From Beijerinckiaceae bacterium (GTDB lineage: Bacteria; Bacteroidota; Bacteroidia; Chitinophagales; Chitinophagaceae), in contig CAJCIQ010000228.1 in the NCBI GenBank assembly GCA_903970475.1, positions 1-47,510 on the forward strand: a stretch of 47,510 nucleotides of DNA. The letters are read 5' to 3'. The notes under the pieces are model-generated. The model ran no database searches. It worked only from the letters and a program-made list of their open reading frames with translations, and was not told the DNA's origin. This document shows, piece by piece, positions 1-9,586 of the stretch; the first letter of the stretch is position 1; every line of letters begins with the position of its first letter. Made by a program: the position numbers and the translations under genes.

Positions 1-24
1 TAGAGATGACTTATTTAAAAGACG

Positions 25-1431
25 TTAAGGTTGTTTGATGGTTATGTCTCCCATGGCTTTTTCCAGGCTTACTTTACTTGCCAGCAAGGTGAACAGGGAA
101 TTGATATAGCCAATTTGAGCGGAGATCAGATTTGATTGGGCGGTGATGACGTTCAGGTAAGGCACGACTCCTTGGTTGTATTGCAGGTATACGATGTCGT
201 AGGTCCGCTTGGCCAAGGCTTGATTGTCCTTGAGTTTGCCAAGGCTGTACCAATTGGATTTGTAACTGGCCATGGCGGTGGTATAATCCGAATAAATCTG
301 GGACTTCAGATTTATTTCCGAGTAATCCAGCAATGCTTGTTGCAGTTTGGACCTATGTATGTTTTGCGTACGGGCAAATCCTGTAAATAGGGGAATGTTT
401 ACATTCAGTCCTATCAGGGAGTAAGGATAGGCTTGTTTGAACAGATCTGCGGTAGAGTTGTTCATGAACTCATAGTCATAGTCAAAAAAAGCAGACACCG
501 TAGGCAGCCAGGCAAGACGATAGTAATCCGTTTGCTGTTTTGCCAGGGCTTTTGCTGTCTGTAACTGCTGCATTTCTATCCGCTTTTCAAATTGCAGTTG
601 CTCCGTAGTGTCAAAGGCAACGTCGTTGAGCATCGTTGTCGTGTCATAATTGACGTTGAACTGCTGTTGGGGGGGGAAGCCCATAAATTGCTTCAACATC
701 GCATATTGAGGAACGATATTCTGTTGTTCCTGGTTTAACTGCGTCAGGGAGTTATTCAGACTGATGACGGCCTCGTCATAATCTGTTTCATCAACGATCC
801 CGCTTTTCCACTGATGGTAGGTATCGCTAACGGTTTTGGCCAGTAAGGCGGTATCAGACTTGAGTACGTCAATCTCTTCGAGCGTTTGCAGGAGGTTATA
901 AAACGCAAGGCTGACATTGGTTACCAGGTCTATCTGGGTACTGTCCGTAGCCTGTTGGGCCTGCTTGATGTATAAAGGCGCAGCCTTGGCGGCGTACATC
1001 AGGGAGGGTGTGAAAATGTTCTGGGTTGCGGTAACGGCAGGAATGACAGTATTGATAATAGCCGTCTTTTCAGGCACTACCTGACCACTACTATTGGTTA
1101 CAAAGGTGGTGGGCTGTTGAATGTAGTGGGTTACACTACCAGTGCCATTCACCTGGGGCAACCACCCGGCAAGGGCAATCTTGTTGGTAGATCGGGCAAT
1201 TTCTATTCCGATCTGTGATTGTTTTAGCGACGGTTGGTGCTGGATGGCATAGCCAATACAGTCCTGAAGGGTCAGTAGCTGACTGGTATCTGTTTGTTGG
1301 GCACGCGAAGCGCATGGCGCGAGCAACAGACTGGATGCCAATAGAAATAAAGGGGCATACCTAAGACTTGTATTCAATGGGATACCTTTTTTTAATGAAT
1401 ATGTAATCTGCATAAAGCAACTTAGAAACAT
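25..1431 (-). CDS. TolC-family outer membrane efflux protein
   Basis: Outer membrane channel of the TolC/OEP family, which forms the exit duct of tripartite efflux pumps or type I secretion systems. The N-terminus has a long basic stretch, then a hydrophobic segment (about residues 25-40) ending in an ASRA-Q signal-cleavage pattern. The mature part shows the family's two-fold pattern of long amphipathic helices, beginning with LTLQDCIGYAIQHQPSLK and repeated after about residue 280. At 468 residues the length is normal. ATG codons exist at 1431 and 1413 and a TTG further in; the first is used here. It is the leftmost gene and only 24 bases remain, so membrane-fusion and pump genes may follow outside the window (inference). 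Substrate unknown. Confidence 0.9.
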   Translation of the reverse strand: MFLSCFMQITYSLKKGIPLNTSLRYAPLFLLASSLLLAPCASRAQQTDTSQLLTLQDCIGYAIQHQPSLKQSQIGIEIARSTNKIALAGWLPQVNGTGSVTHYIQQPTTFVTNSSGQVVPEKTAIINTVIPAVTATQNIFTPSLMYAAKAAPLYIKQAQQATDSTQIDLVTNVSLAFYNLLQTLEEIDVLKSDTALLAKTVSDTYHQWKSGIVDETDYDEAVISLNNSLTQLNQEQQNIVPQYAMLKQFMGFPPQQQFNVNYDTTTMLNDVAFDTTEQLQFEKRIEMQQLQTAKALAKQQTDYYRLAWLPTVSAFFDYDYEFMNNSTADLFKQAYPYSLIGLNVNIPLFTGFARTQNIHRSKLQQALLDYSEINLKSQIYSDYTTAMASYKSNWYSLGKLKDNQALAKRTYDIVYLQYNQGVVPYLNVITAQSNLISAQIGYINSLFTLLASKVSLEKAMGDITIKQP

Positions 1432-1765
1432 GGGTGTCTGAATAGCCGGGGGAGCCGTCTGTGTCGACGGGCAGGTTGAACAGTGGTCGTAAAATTAGGC
1501 CTTTCCTGTATAACGCGATGGGGACCATATTGTTAATTTAGGACGAGCGGTTCCCCCTTGAGATCTAGTCGGTGAAATGCCCGTATTCGTAATATCATAA
1601 ATTGTTGTAGTACAATTTATTGTAATGCCTTATTCACCCCTATATATGGCCCTTATTTTGGGTTCCAGCGGTTAATGGCTTCTTTTCAATCAGTTACACA
1701 ATTTTCAACAGGGTATACAATTCCTGAATGATGTACAGTGACTATTAAGGATACCAAATCCTAAC
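1432..1765. other. Non-coding region upstream of the TolC gene
   Basis: This gap holds the leader and promoter region of the TolC-family gene and runs up to the terminator of the aquaporin gene. I see no convincing open frame in it. The only clear structure is the inverted repeat at 1599-1618. No exact TAnnTTTG element was found on the minus strand. Confidence 0.6.
1599..1618. promoter_or_regulatory. Operator-like inverted repeat upstream of the TolC gene
   Basis: AAATTGT and ACAATTT form perfect 7-bp arms around a 6-bp spacer, about 170 bp upstream of the TolC start. The symmetry resembles a TetR- or MarR-type operator, and efflux genes are often controlled by such regulators. No regulator gene is visible nearby, so the role is inferred from symmetry and position only. 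Confidence 0.25.
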
Positions 1766-1800
1766 AAAAAAGCTCCTGATCTTTAGACCGGAGCTTTTAA
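1766..1800 (-). terminator. Rho-independent terminator of the aquaporin gene
   Basis: The arms AAAAGCTCC (1768-1776) and GGAGCTTTT (1790-1798) form a 9-bp stem with a 13-nt loop. Read on the minus strand the stem is followed by a run of T residues. It lies 18-50 bases after the aquaporin stop codon. Confidence 0.85.
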
Positions 1801-1817
1801 GGATATGAGGATAGCTA

Positions 1818-2510
1818 TTATTTCGACTTATCCAGCAGCCTGTAAATACCGGTACCTATTAATCCACCAAATATGGGGCCTATAATAAATACCCATAGAT
1901 CAGCTAAGGCTTTGCCTCCAACGAAGAGGGCAGGCCCTATAGATCGGGCAGGATTTACCGAAACACCCGTAACGGGGATTCCTACGATATGAATCAGGGT
2001 AAGGGTAAGACCAATTCCTAATCCAGCAATGGGCGTGGTGGTCATTTTAGAAGTGGACCCCATCACCACAAACAGGAATATCGCAGAAAACACAATTTCT
2101 GCAATCAGCCCACTGGTAAGGTTGTAATTGTCCGGACTATTAGGCCCAACGCCATCCTGGCCCAGGCCGTTGGCGGCTAGGGAGTAATCGGCTTTACCGC
2201 TAGCTATCAGGTAAAGTACCCCCGAGGCTACGATGGCGCCGACAATTTGTGCTACCATGTATAGCGCGGCATCTTTACCACCCATTCTTCCAGCCGCCCA
2301 GATGCCAATGGTGATCGCAGGATTTAAATGACATCCGGAAATATGACCAACCGCATAGGCCATGCCGACCACAGAAAGGCCGAAGGCAAAGGATATGCCC
2401 AGAAAGCCAACATGATCTTTTGCGATGACTGCGGCGCCGCAACCCATCAATACGAGTACGAAGGTTCCAAAGAATTCAGCAAGACATTTTTGGGAAATTG
2501 TGGGATTCAT
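1818..2510 (-). CDS. aqpZ: Aquaporin Z-type water channel (MIP family)
   Basis: Inner membrane channel of the major intrinsic protein family, mediating passive water flow. Both signature half-helix motifs are present: HLNPAITIG near residue 60 and SVNPARSIG near residue 185. The remaining sequence gives six membrane helices, and the protein starts with the typical KCLAEFFGTFVLVLMGCG helix. At 230 residues it has the usual length for AqpZ. The NPARS form with small neighbouring residues favours a water-selective channel over a glycerol facilitator (family knowledge). It is a single-gene unit with its own terminator. Confidence 0.93.
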   Translation of the reverse strand: MNPTISQKCLAEFFGTFVLVLMGCGAAVIAKDHVGFLGISFAFGLSVVGMAYAVGHISGCHLNPAITIGIWAAGRMGGKDAALYMVAQIVGAIVASGVLYLIASGKADYSLAANGLGQDGVGPNSPDNYNLTSGLIAEIVFSAIFLFVVMGSTSKMTTTPIAGLGIGLTLTLIHIVGIPVTGVSVNPARSIGPALFVGGKALADLWVFIIGPIFGGLIGTGIYRLLDKSK

Positions 2511-2609
2511 AAGTTCGCTTTAGGTGTAAGAATTAAATGTGGTCCTTAAATTAATTGAATTTTGGACTTTTATTGGGAAGGATTTGCCCAATTAAGCATT
2601 TGGCTACAA

Positions 2610-2636
2610 AAAAGGCCCAGACTAAGCGGGGCCTTC
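2610..2636 (-). terminator. Rho-independent terminator of the sugar transporter gene
   Basis: AAGGCCC (2612-2618) pairs with GGGCCTT (2629-2635). On the minus strand the stem runs into six T residues. It lies about 20 bases past the stop codon of the FucP-like transporter gene. Confidence 0.85.
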
Positions 2637-2657
2637 AGTTAATTCAATTGGATTATA

Positions 2658-3983
2658 TCAAGTGGTTTGCCCTATCGTTGCTATTGTTTTTCGTGTTTCC
2701 ATATCTACGGCGGGCTGGCCAACCTTATGGCCTTTAAGCGCATAGTATAGGATATAGCCGTAACAAGGCAGCAGGCATAGGCAGTAAGCAATATTGTTGG
2801 GCAACCCTGCCTTGTCCTTAAGGGCTCCGTATAAAGGAGGTACCAGGGCTCCACCGGCAATACCCATAATCAGGAGGGCAGAACCACGTTTGGTGAAGGC
2901 GCCCAACCCTTCCAGGGCCAGCGGCCAAATGGCAGGCCACATCAGGGAATTGGACAATCCCAGTAAGGCAATACAGGTGATGGCCGCATATCCGTGGGTG
3001 AATAGTACGCCTGCCCCAAAGATCAGCCCACTCCAAGCGCAAATTTTCAGGGCCGTGGACTGAGACATATATTTAGGGACGGTAATAATCCCTACAACAT
3101 AACCTACCAGCATAGCGCCCAAGGTGAAGGAAGTAAAAAACTTAGTGACGTCCAGCGGTAGACCGGAAGCTCTCCCAAAAGTCCCTATCCCATCCCCTGC
3201 TAAAACCTCTACGCCCACATAGAGAAATATGCAAAGGGCTCCCAACCAAAGGTGGGGGAAATCCCTTAACGACTTTTTCTCTGCCGCTTTGCCGCTACCT
3301 TCATTTTTAGAACTACCCAGGTTGATTTCAGGTAATTTCGACATCTTGATCAGGAAGGCAAGTACTAACAGGACTCCCGCCATCGCTATATAAGGGGGGA
3401 TAATCCTGGAAGCCATTTCGGAAAGCAGGATGGTTTTCTGAGCAAGGTCATGGGTGTTGCTGATCTGGGTTTCCAAAGCCGTTGCATTTTTGAGGACGAT
3501 GGCACTCAGGATGATGGGGCTGAGAATACCAGCCGTTTTGTTACAAATACCCATGATGGACATACGCCTGGCAGCGGTATCCAGAGAACCCAATACGGAA
3601 ATATAGGGATTGGAGGCAGCCTGGAGGATGGTCATTCCACCTGCCTGAACAAACAATCCCACCAGAAAAAGCCCGAAATTCCGGCTGTGTGCAGCCGGTA
3701 TGAATATCAGCGATCCTAAGGCCATGATCAACAGGCTAAGCGCCATGCCATTTTTATAGCCTACTTTTTCCAGGACCATGGCGGCTGGCCACGCCAGCAC
3801 CACATAGGCGATGTAAAAAGCGGAGGTTACCAACAGGGCCAACAGGTCGGACTGGAGTTGGCAGGTCAGCTTTAAAAAGGGGATCAAGGTTCCATTTAAC
3901 CAGGTGACAAAACCCAGGATAAAGAATAACATCCCAATGATTACAATGGCATAAGATTGTCTCTGCGCGTTCGTATTACTCAT
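2658..3983 (-). CDS. FucP-family sugar MFS transporter
   Basis: Major facilitator of the fucose/glucose-galactose:proton symporter (FHS/FucP) family in the inner membrane. The N-terminal helix reads FFILGFVTWLNGTLIPFLK, which matches the family's first-helix signature, and QAASNPYISVLG is the conserved loop/helix 5 motif (N-P-Y). About 12 membrane segments are visible with a charged central loop (KNEGSGKAAEKK). The start is placed at the ATG at 3983, giving 441 residues; an in-frame ATG 78 bases upstream would add a hydrophilic cysteine-containing leader unlike the family. The sugar cannot be told from sequence alone. Confidence 0.9.
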   Translation of the reverse strand: MSNTNAQRQSYAIVIIGMLFFILGFVTWLNGTLIPFLKLTCQLQSDLLALLVTSAFYIAYVVLAWPAAMVLEKVGYKNGMALSLLIMALGSLIFIPAAHSRNFGLFLVGLFVQAGGMTILQAASNPYISVLGSLDTAARRMSIMGICNKTAGILSPIILSAIVLKNATALETQISNTHDLAQKTILLSEMASRIIPPYIAMAGVLLVLAFLIKMSKLPEINLGSSKNEGSGKAAEKKSLRDFPHLWLGALCIFLYVGVEVLAGDGIGTFGRASGLPLDVTKFFTSFTLGAMLVGYVVGIITVPKYMSQSTALKICAWSGLIFGAGVLFTHGYAAITCIALLGLSNSLMWPAIWPLALEGLGAFTKRGSALLIMGIAGGALVPPLYGALKDKAGLPNNIAYCLCLLPCYGYILYYALKGHKVGQPAVDMETRKTIATIGQTT

Positions 3984-4062
3984 GTTCTCTTTGTTGATCG
4001 TTAAAAATAGGGGATTTTTAGCCCCACACTCCTTAAAACCTGGTATCAATCGGTTGCACAAG

Positions 4063-4077
4063 TTTTATATTATAAAA
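4063..4077. repeat. AT-rich palindrome in the divergent region
   Basis: TTTTATA and TATAAAA form 7-bp arms around one central base, between the divergent transporter and L,D-transpeptidase genes. It could be an operator for the sugar transporter, but AT-rich palindromes also occur by chance. Confidence 0.2.
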
Positions 4078-4175
4078 TTTCATATATTGTGATAGCTCAG
4101 TTAAACGAGGGTAGGAGATACTTTTTTCGTCCTAACTTCGTTCCTAATTGAATTAGTTCATCCAGCGTAAATCAT

Positions 4176-4937
4176 TTGAGTGTGCAGTTGAAGTCTTTAA
4201 TTATCCAATTTCTTATCCTGGCTTTTGCAACTACGGCCCTCCGCGCCCAAACTTATATTGGTATTCAGGAGACCAACGCCCGTTTGGCCCCCCTGATCAA
4301 GGGAAGCGAGGATACCCTGAAAAAACAATTTGAAGCCAAAGGCCTGAAGTGGCCAGCAAAATACATCTATATGCGCTCCTTCAAGTACGAAAAGGAGCTG
4401 GAGATTTGGGTAAAAAACGATATCAAGGATACCTTCCAGTTGTTTAAAGTATATAAGGTCTGCCGGACCTCCGGTAAGATGGGGCCCAAAAGAAAGGAAG
4501 GGGATATGCAGGTTCCGGAAGGGTTTTATTACATCCGTCAATTTAATCCCAACAGCAATTACCACCTGGCGCTAGGGTTGGATTATCCCAACCTGAGCGA
4601 CCGCATGAAATGCGCAGGCCCTCCCGGTGGGGACATCTATATCCATGGAAGTTGTGTTTCGGTAGGTTGTATTCCGATTCTGGATAATCAGATAGAAGAA
4701 GTATATATGCTGGCGGCCATCTCCCGTCAGCAAGGGCAGGATTATATACCCGTCCATATTTATCCCATCCGGTATGACCAGGAAAAATCGGCCCTCTATT
4801 TAAAGGCCCAGATCCGGGACGATAAGGACTGGGACAGATTCAATACGACCCTACAATCTTCTTACAATTATTTCCAACTCTATCACCGGCTTCCGGTAGT
4901 CGCTATTAATTCCCGGGGGGATTACGTGACTAAGTAA
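4176..4937 (+). CDS. YafK-like L,D-transpeptidase, exported
   Basis: Likely periplasmic L,D-transpeptidase (YkuD fold), a class that makes or breaks cross-links in peptidoglycan or attaches proteins to it. The catalytic motif HGSCVSVGCIPI lies near residues 153-164; its histidine and the cysteine in S-V-G-C are the expected active-site residues. The catalytic domain is followed by about 85 residues. A hydrophobic N-terminus (LIIQFLILAFATTALRAQ) is a signal peptide. Starts are ambiguous: TTG at 4176, GTG at 4182 and TTG at 4188 are all in frame with no clear ribosome binding site. The 3' end overlaps the convergent helicase gene by 16 bp. YafK-like members may be hydrolases rather than transferases. 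Confidence 0.85.
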   Translation: MSVQLKSLIIQFLILAFATTALRAQTYIGIQETNARLAPLIKGSEDTLKKQFEAKGLKWPAKYIYMRSFKYEKELEIWVKNDIKDTFQLFKVYKVCRTSGKMGPKRKEGDMQVPEGFYYIRQFNPNSNYHLALGLDYPNLSDRMKCAGPPGGDIYIHGSCVSVGCIPILDNQIEEVYMLAAISRQQGQDYIPVHIYPIRYDQEKSALYLKAQIRDDKDWDRFNTTLQSSYNYFQLYHRLPVVAINSRGDYVTK

Positions 4938-7900
4938 GTTTCCTCAGGCTGGGTATTGTCCCTGATCCACTTCAGCAATGCCTCGCCTACTGCCTTACGG
5001 CGATAGAACCAGTCGGCGCTTTGGATGCGGAAGAAATGCCAGTTGGCTCTTTCCAGGATGAGCTGGCGGGCTATATCTTCCCGGATTTTATCCATACCTG
5101 CATAATGGATATCGCCATCGCATTCTATGGCCAGTTTCCGGTTATGGAGGATAATGCCAAAGTCTATCCGGTATTTACCAATTTCCATCTGAGGGAAAAG
5201 GAAGTCCCCTAATCCGTTTTCATAGAGGAAACGGCATACACTGCTTTGGAAGTCCCCTGCAAAGGCGTCAACTCGTTCCAACAGGGTGGGCAGGCTTTGG
5301 GCGGATACGTCCTGGGCGCGTAATTTATGTTGCTGACCTTGATAGTAGTCCAGTAGACGCTTGCGGTAACAGGCTGGATTCATCAGGGCTATGGCTTCGG
5401 GATGTATGGTATGGAATAACACTGACCTTTCTTTGGCCCTGGAGGCGGCTACGTTGTAAATGCGCATGTATTCTTCTGTGGTAGCAGCTCGGGGAGGCCG
5501 GAAAGTGTATCGTTCGCCTTCCTTACGGATGCTGTGGCTCGCCGTGATGGTCAATAACATGACGTCTCTCTCGTCGCCTTGAAACTCCCTGGAGGTACCT
5601 ATAAGCAGATCAAGGGAATCTTCATACTGTTTGATTAGCTCGGAGGCTGCGACTTCCCTCAGCAGGGCCTGCTGGTGGGCCTGGTTGGCGCCGTCAAGGG
5701 TGATAATGCCTATAGTAGGCAGTCGTTTGATTTTCCCTTCCCGGTATCGTAAAATATATGCTTCAATGGCTTGGGCCACGCTACGCACGAGTAGTGGTTT
5801 TTCCTCTGAATCGGGATTGTCTTCCGTATATTCCAGGGCTATGGGGTCTCCAAAAGGATGTTCCGTAGCGGTCTTCAAGGGAACGATATCCTTATTGTAC
5901 ATATATTGGTTGGAATAGCCGATGATCTCCGGAAGGCAGCGGAAGTGCTCCGTCAGGGTCACGATATTGGGATAGATGACGCCACTGATGGTATATATGC
6001 TGTTGTTTTTATTGTTGACGTCAAACTGGGTTTTGAAGCGGTGAGAGATCAGGTATTTATCCAATAGGTCGTTTGTCCGGTCAATGGAGAATACGCTTCG
6101 GTCTGCACTGACGGAGGTTTGGTTCTCGTCTCCCACGATCAGGCACTTTTTGCAACGGTAGACCAGGTTGAGTCCACTGATATCGCATTGGGAGGCCTCA
6201 TCAATGATGAGTAGATCAAACTGACCCGGGCTGGCGTCGGGGAAGAAAGTGATGGCAGTCTCCTGGGGCATGATCCAAATGGGTACCGCTTCTTTGGCAA
6301 TCTGCATATTACGCACAGCGCTGGCCATGTTTCGGGCTGTGTTTTTCCCAAATCCTTTTCCTATGTTAATCAGGTCGTTTAGCCAGGCATTCAGGGCGGC
6401 CTTCTGTATATCATTTACTTTTTGGGCTTTGTAGTACCAGGCCTTATAGGAGATTAGCTCTGCCGTCTGCTTTTCAATAGCCCTTTTCACCTTCTGCAAA
6501 TCGGCCAGTAAGGTTCCGGACTGTTTGGTTTGAGCAACGATATGCGTTAAAAAGCTGTGTAGCCGGGCATGGAATAAATCCATTTCTATGTCCGAAGCAG
6601 TCGGAAATAGCTTGACGCCCGCCATTCCCCGGTCCTTTATATAGACAACCGTTTGAGGCAGGATGCGTCCTACTTCTTTATAGAGCTGGTCAAAGCGTAT
6701 GGAAGCTGGTTGCTTTAACCTTTTTTCCCGGTATTGGGAAAAGTATAATTCATAGTTAGCCCTATTTACGAATTCCAGGGACCTGGCAATGTTGAATATA
6801 AGTGGATGTGCATGTTCATGATCGATCAGCCTTTCTTTGATCTGCTTTAGACCTGCATGGATCTTTTGGTATTCTGCATACTGCGTCAGTCCGGACAGGT
6901 ATTTCCGCTGTGCTTCGTTGGTCGGATCGTAAGGAGGCATTTTCCGCTCCCGGAGACCAGCATTGAAGGTGCCCAGGTTTTCTTCGAAGTAACTGAGCAA
7001 ATCCAACTCCTTAAGCAGGCTCTGTATGTCCGGTGCGGCCATGCCGAATTTGCGCAAATAATTTTGAAAGGTAATGCTGAGTTGTTTGAGCTGACGGTCC
7101 CGGTTGATGGACGTTTCAATGAGTTTGAAATGCTCCAGGTCTATGGCGTAGTTGTAGTTGATCCTGCAAGTGAAAAAGAGCTTCATGTGCTTGTCCATGA
7201 GATTCCTGGACATCCATCCCAATTGTTGGTTGTCGCCAAACCGGACTATGAGCTGATTGACCATTTTATAGAGCTGGTCCGGGTCAGTACCATGTAAAGG
7301 TGTAAGGTCCAGTTCATAGGATAGGAGGGTATTGTCCGCAGCCTCTACCTGATTCCTCAGGGGCATATAGTCCAAAAGCAGCTTTCTTAAGGTTGCCTTG
7401 TCGAAATCCGGATGTAAGAACAGCTTTTGGGCTATTTCTGTTTGGCTCAGGGCTTTCCATTGATCATCCAGTTCTTCAAATTCACTCAGGAATGCTTCGT
7501 CGGCTACTGCTGGGTCCATCTCAGCATAATCCACTATACGAATGTGCTGGGCAATTTCTTCCAGCCTTACTTCTATGCGTCTCAATTGCTGCAATTCCGG
7601 AAAAGCATGGTCTTCCAGGAACCGGTAATGCATCAGGTCGAAATCTTCCGGTTGAAACTGATTGGATATGACGGTCAGGGACTGGAGCTTTTCTGCCAGG
7701 CCCGTGGTGTCGCTCGTAAAATCGACCGTGTCTTTCAACAGTACCGGGTTCCTGGGGTCTTCCTCGTGCATATAGACAGCCCATTCATAGGCACTCCTTT
7801 CTTCCGGGAAACGGGTATTGGGGTGAACCAGTTCCAGTTTTTCGGAGTTGGCCTGGACGACCTTGTACATTTCTCCCAGCAATAGGGCATACTTGTTTTC

Positions 7901-9448
7901 CAGGGCGGAAAGCTGACCTTCCAAGGCTTCTATTCTGTCGGCTTCGTAGCGCCCGGATATATGACGAATGATGGCACTTACGGATGCTTTCAATCCTTCA
8001 TTGCCTTTTCCTTCATTTACCAGGGATACGGCAAGGTCCTGGATGCCTTTGGGTATCTTGTCCTTGAGTACACTGAGGGCCTTGGCATTATGAGAGACGA
8101 CCAATATGGATTTTCCCTCTGATACAAAATGGGAGATCAGGTTGGCTATGGTATGGCTTTTCCCTGTGCCTGGAGGGCCCTTAACGGTAACCGCGTCCTG
8201 TTCCATCAGGCGTTCGGCAATATCAAACTGCTCCTGGTTATAGGGCAGGGGAAACAGGTAGCGGTTGGGACGCTGATCCAGTACAATTTCTGGAACCAGC
8301 TCTATTAAGTTCAGGGGTTCCTCCTCTTCTCTGGTGTCTGAGGGAAGGGAGAAAAGCTTTTTAAAAAAGTCTGGAATCCGATCTAAAGACCCGGAGCTAT
8401 GAAGTTCATTGATGTTTCGGATGATAGCGGCTGCGTCTCTGGAAATAGCGATCTGGTCGGCTACCATTTTGGTTTGCACCACCGGAGAAAAGCTGAATAA
8501 GATGGGTTGATTGCCCATTTCTCCATGGAAATTAAAGTCCAAGGCCACCTTTTGGGGTAATCCAGCCTGAGGACCATCTTCGGATGTATTGGCTCCCTGG
8601 CCAAAGTCTCCGGAAAGGTCCCCGGCAAAAAAGGCGGATTCCTTTTGAGGAAACACGCCCAGGATTTCCAAGCCTTTGTCAAAATATTCTGTACGGATGA
8701 AATCTGCGTTAAAGAAGCATTCCAGGCTTTGGCTATTAAACCGGTCCACCGCAAGGAGGACTTCTTTCTTTCGTTCTTCTACGACGGAGGCCGGTTCCTT
8801 GGGGAAGTGGGCATCCAGCAATTCGGTAAAATATTGTTCGCAAGTGATTTTGTAGGCAAAGGTGTCTGCCTCGATGCGTATCTCGTGATTTTTTAGTTTA
8901 AGCCTGAGGGGGACGTGGAATAAGAAATTCTTGTACGCTGTTCCCCCAATCATGCCATGCACCAATCCAAAGCTTAAATGCAACCGTTTTCCAGTCCTGC
9001 TTCTTAGTTCGTAACACAAAGAATGCAAGGCATCGTAGCATTCGTTGACCTGGATGTGCAGGGCGTATTTGGTTTGGTAGGCTTTCTGGGCTTTTTCATA
9101 TTCTTTCCATTGCTCGGCCGCTTCGGTGTTTGCGTCCTCCGCGCGCTCATCCACCCGGGGCGCAACAGGAGGAGCCGGCAAATTTATCCGGCGGATTTTT
9201 AACAAATAATCTTGCCCCGGTTCTGATGGAGCGAACATGCCCAAATCGAATTCAGGAATATGTTTGCGTCCACAGGCTTGCGCCAGCATAAGCCACCTAC
9301 CCAATTCCCAATAATGGGTCCCCGGCAATTTGGGATTGCCAGGCTCCTGGGTAAAATCCAGACAGTTCTGCTGTGCATTGTACAGGTCCCTTATATAATA
9401 AAACAGATTTTGTAAGGGAGTTTGGGCCAGATCGGTTTGCGTATTCAT
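4922..9448 (-). CDS. Large SF1 helicase with C-terminal Vsr-like nuclease domain
   Basis: A very large protein (1508 residues from the ATG at 9448; a TTG at 9460 would add four) combining a split superfamily 1 helicase with a nuclease. Walker A is GPPGTGKS near residue 425 and the DEAS Walker B (LLIIDEASQCD) is near 1080. Between them lies a long, probably helical insert. Motifs such as GDENQTS and the segment LLIGTSREFQGDERDVMLL mark the second RecA lobe. The last about 90 residues (IDFGIILHNRKLAIECDGD onward) resemble the Vsr/MTES_1575 restriction-endonuclease fold. Such helicase-nuclease fusions are often linked to phage or plasmid defence, but no other defence gene is adjacent. Nucleic-acid substrate unknown. 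Confidence 0.85.
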   Translation of the reverse strand: MNTQTDLAQTPLQNLFYYIRDLYNAQQNCLDFTQEPGNPKLPGTHYWELGRWLMLAQACGRKHIPEFDLGMFAPSEPGQDYLLKIRRINLPAPPVAPRVDERAEDANTEAAEQWKEYEKAQKAYQTKYALHIQVNECYDALHSLCYELRSRTGKRLHLSFGLVHGMIGGTAYKNFLFHVPLRLKLKNHEIRIEADTFAYKITCEQYFTELLDAHFPKEPASVVEERKKEVLLAVDRFNSQSLECFFNADFIRTEYFDKGLEILGVFPQKESAFFAGDLSGDFGQGANTSEDGPQAGLPQKVALDFNFHGEMGNQPILFSFSPVVQTKMVADQIAISRDAAAIIRNINELHSSGSLDRIPDFFKKLFSLPSDTREEEEPLNLIELVPEIVLDQRPNRYLFPLPYNQEQFDIAERLMEQDAVTVKGPPGTGKSHTIANLISHFVSEGKSILVVSHNAKALSVLKDKIPKGIQDLAVSLVNEGKGNEGLKASVSAIIRHISGRYEADRIEALEGQLSALENKYALLLGEMYKVVQANSEKLELVHPNTRFPEERSAYEWAVYMHEEDPRNPVLLKDTVDFTSDTTGLAEKLQSLTVISNQFQPEDFDLMHYRFLEDHAFPELQQLRRIEVRLEEIAQHIRIVDYAEMDPAVADEAFLSEFEELDDQWKALSQTEIAQKLFLHPDFDKATLRKLLLDYMPLRNQVEAADNTLLSYELDLTPLHGTDPDQLYKMVNQLIVRFGDNQQLGWMSRNLMDKHMKLFFTCRINYNYAIDLEHFKLIETSINRDRQLKQLSITFQNYLRKFGMAAPDIQSLLKELDLLSYFEENLGTFNAGLRERKMPPYDPTNEAQRKYLSGLTQYAEYQKIHAGLKQIKERLIDHEHAHPLIFNIARSLEFVNRANYELYFSQYREKRLKQPASIRFDQLYKEVGRILPQTVVYIKDRGMAGVKLFPTASDIEMDLFHARLHSFLTHIVAQTKQSGTLLADLQKVKRAIEKQTAELISYKAWYYKAQKVNDIQKAALNAWLNDLINIGKGFGKNTARNMASAVRNMQIAKEAVPIWIMPQETAITFFPDASPGQFDLLIIDEASQCDISGLNLVYRCKKCLIVGDENQTSVSADRSVFSIDRTNDLLDKYLISHRFKTQFDVNNKNNSIYTISGVIYPNIVTLTEHFRCLPEIIGYSNQYMYNKDIVPLKTATEHPFGDPIALEYTEDNPDSEEKPLLVRSVAQAIEAYILRYREGKIKRLPTIGIITLDGANQAHQQALLREVAASELIKQYEDSLDLLIGTSREFQGDERDVMLLTITASHSIRKEGERYTFRPPRAATTEEYMRIYNVAASRAKERSVLFHTIHPEAIALMNPACYRKRLLDYYQGQQHKLRAQDVSAQSLPTLLERVDAFAGDFQSSVCRFLYENGLGDFLFPQMEIGKYRIDFGIILHNRKLAIECDGDIHYAGMDKIREDIARQLILERANWHFFRIQSADWFYRRKAVGEALLKWIRDNTQPEETYLVT

Positions 9449-9573
9449 ATGGTCAGGCAATTACAAAAGGTATGCTAGAGTTTTTTTTAACCACGGGCAG
9501 CGGACGAAAACGTTGTAGTAGAAATTTTAGTATGTCAAAGGGGTTTTATTGATATTGGGCCCTGGGAATCCGA

Positions 9574-9581
9574 TAAATTTG
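9574..9581 (+). promoter_or_regulatory. Bacteroidetes -7 promoter element before the YhcH gene
   Basis: TAAATTTG matches the Bacteroidetes consensus TAnnTTTG and ends only 5 bases before the ATG at 9587. TTG triplets at 9549 and 9555 are possible -33 elements, at spacings of 22 and 16. The transcript would have almost no leader. Confidence 0.5.
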
Positions 9582-9586
9582 GGAAT

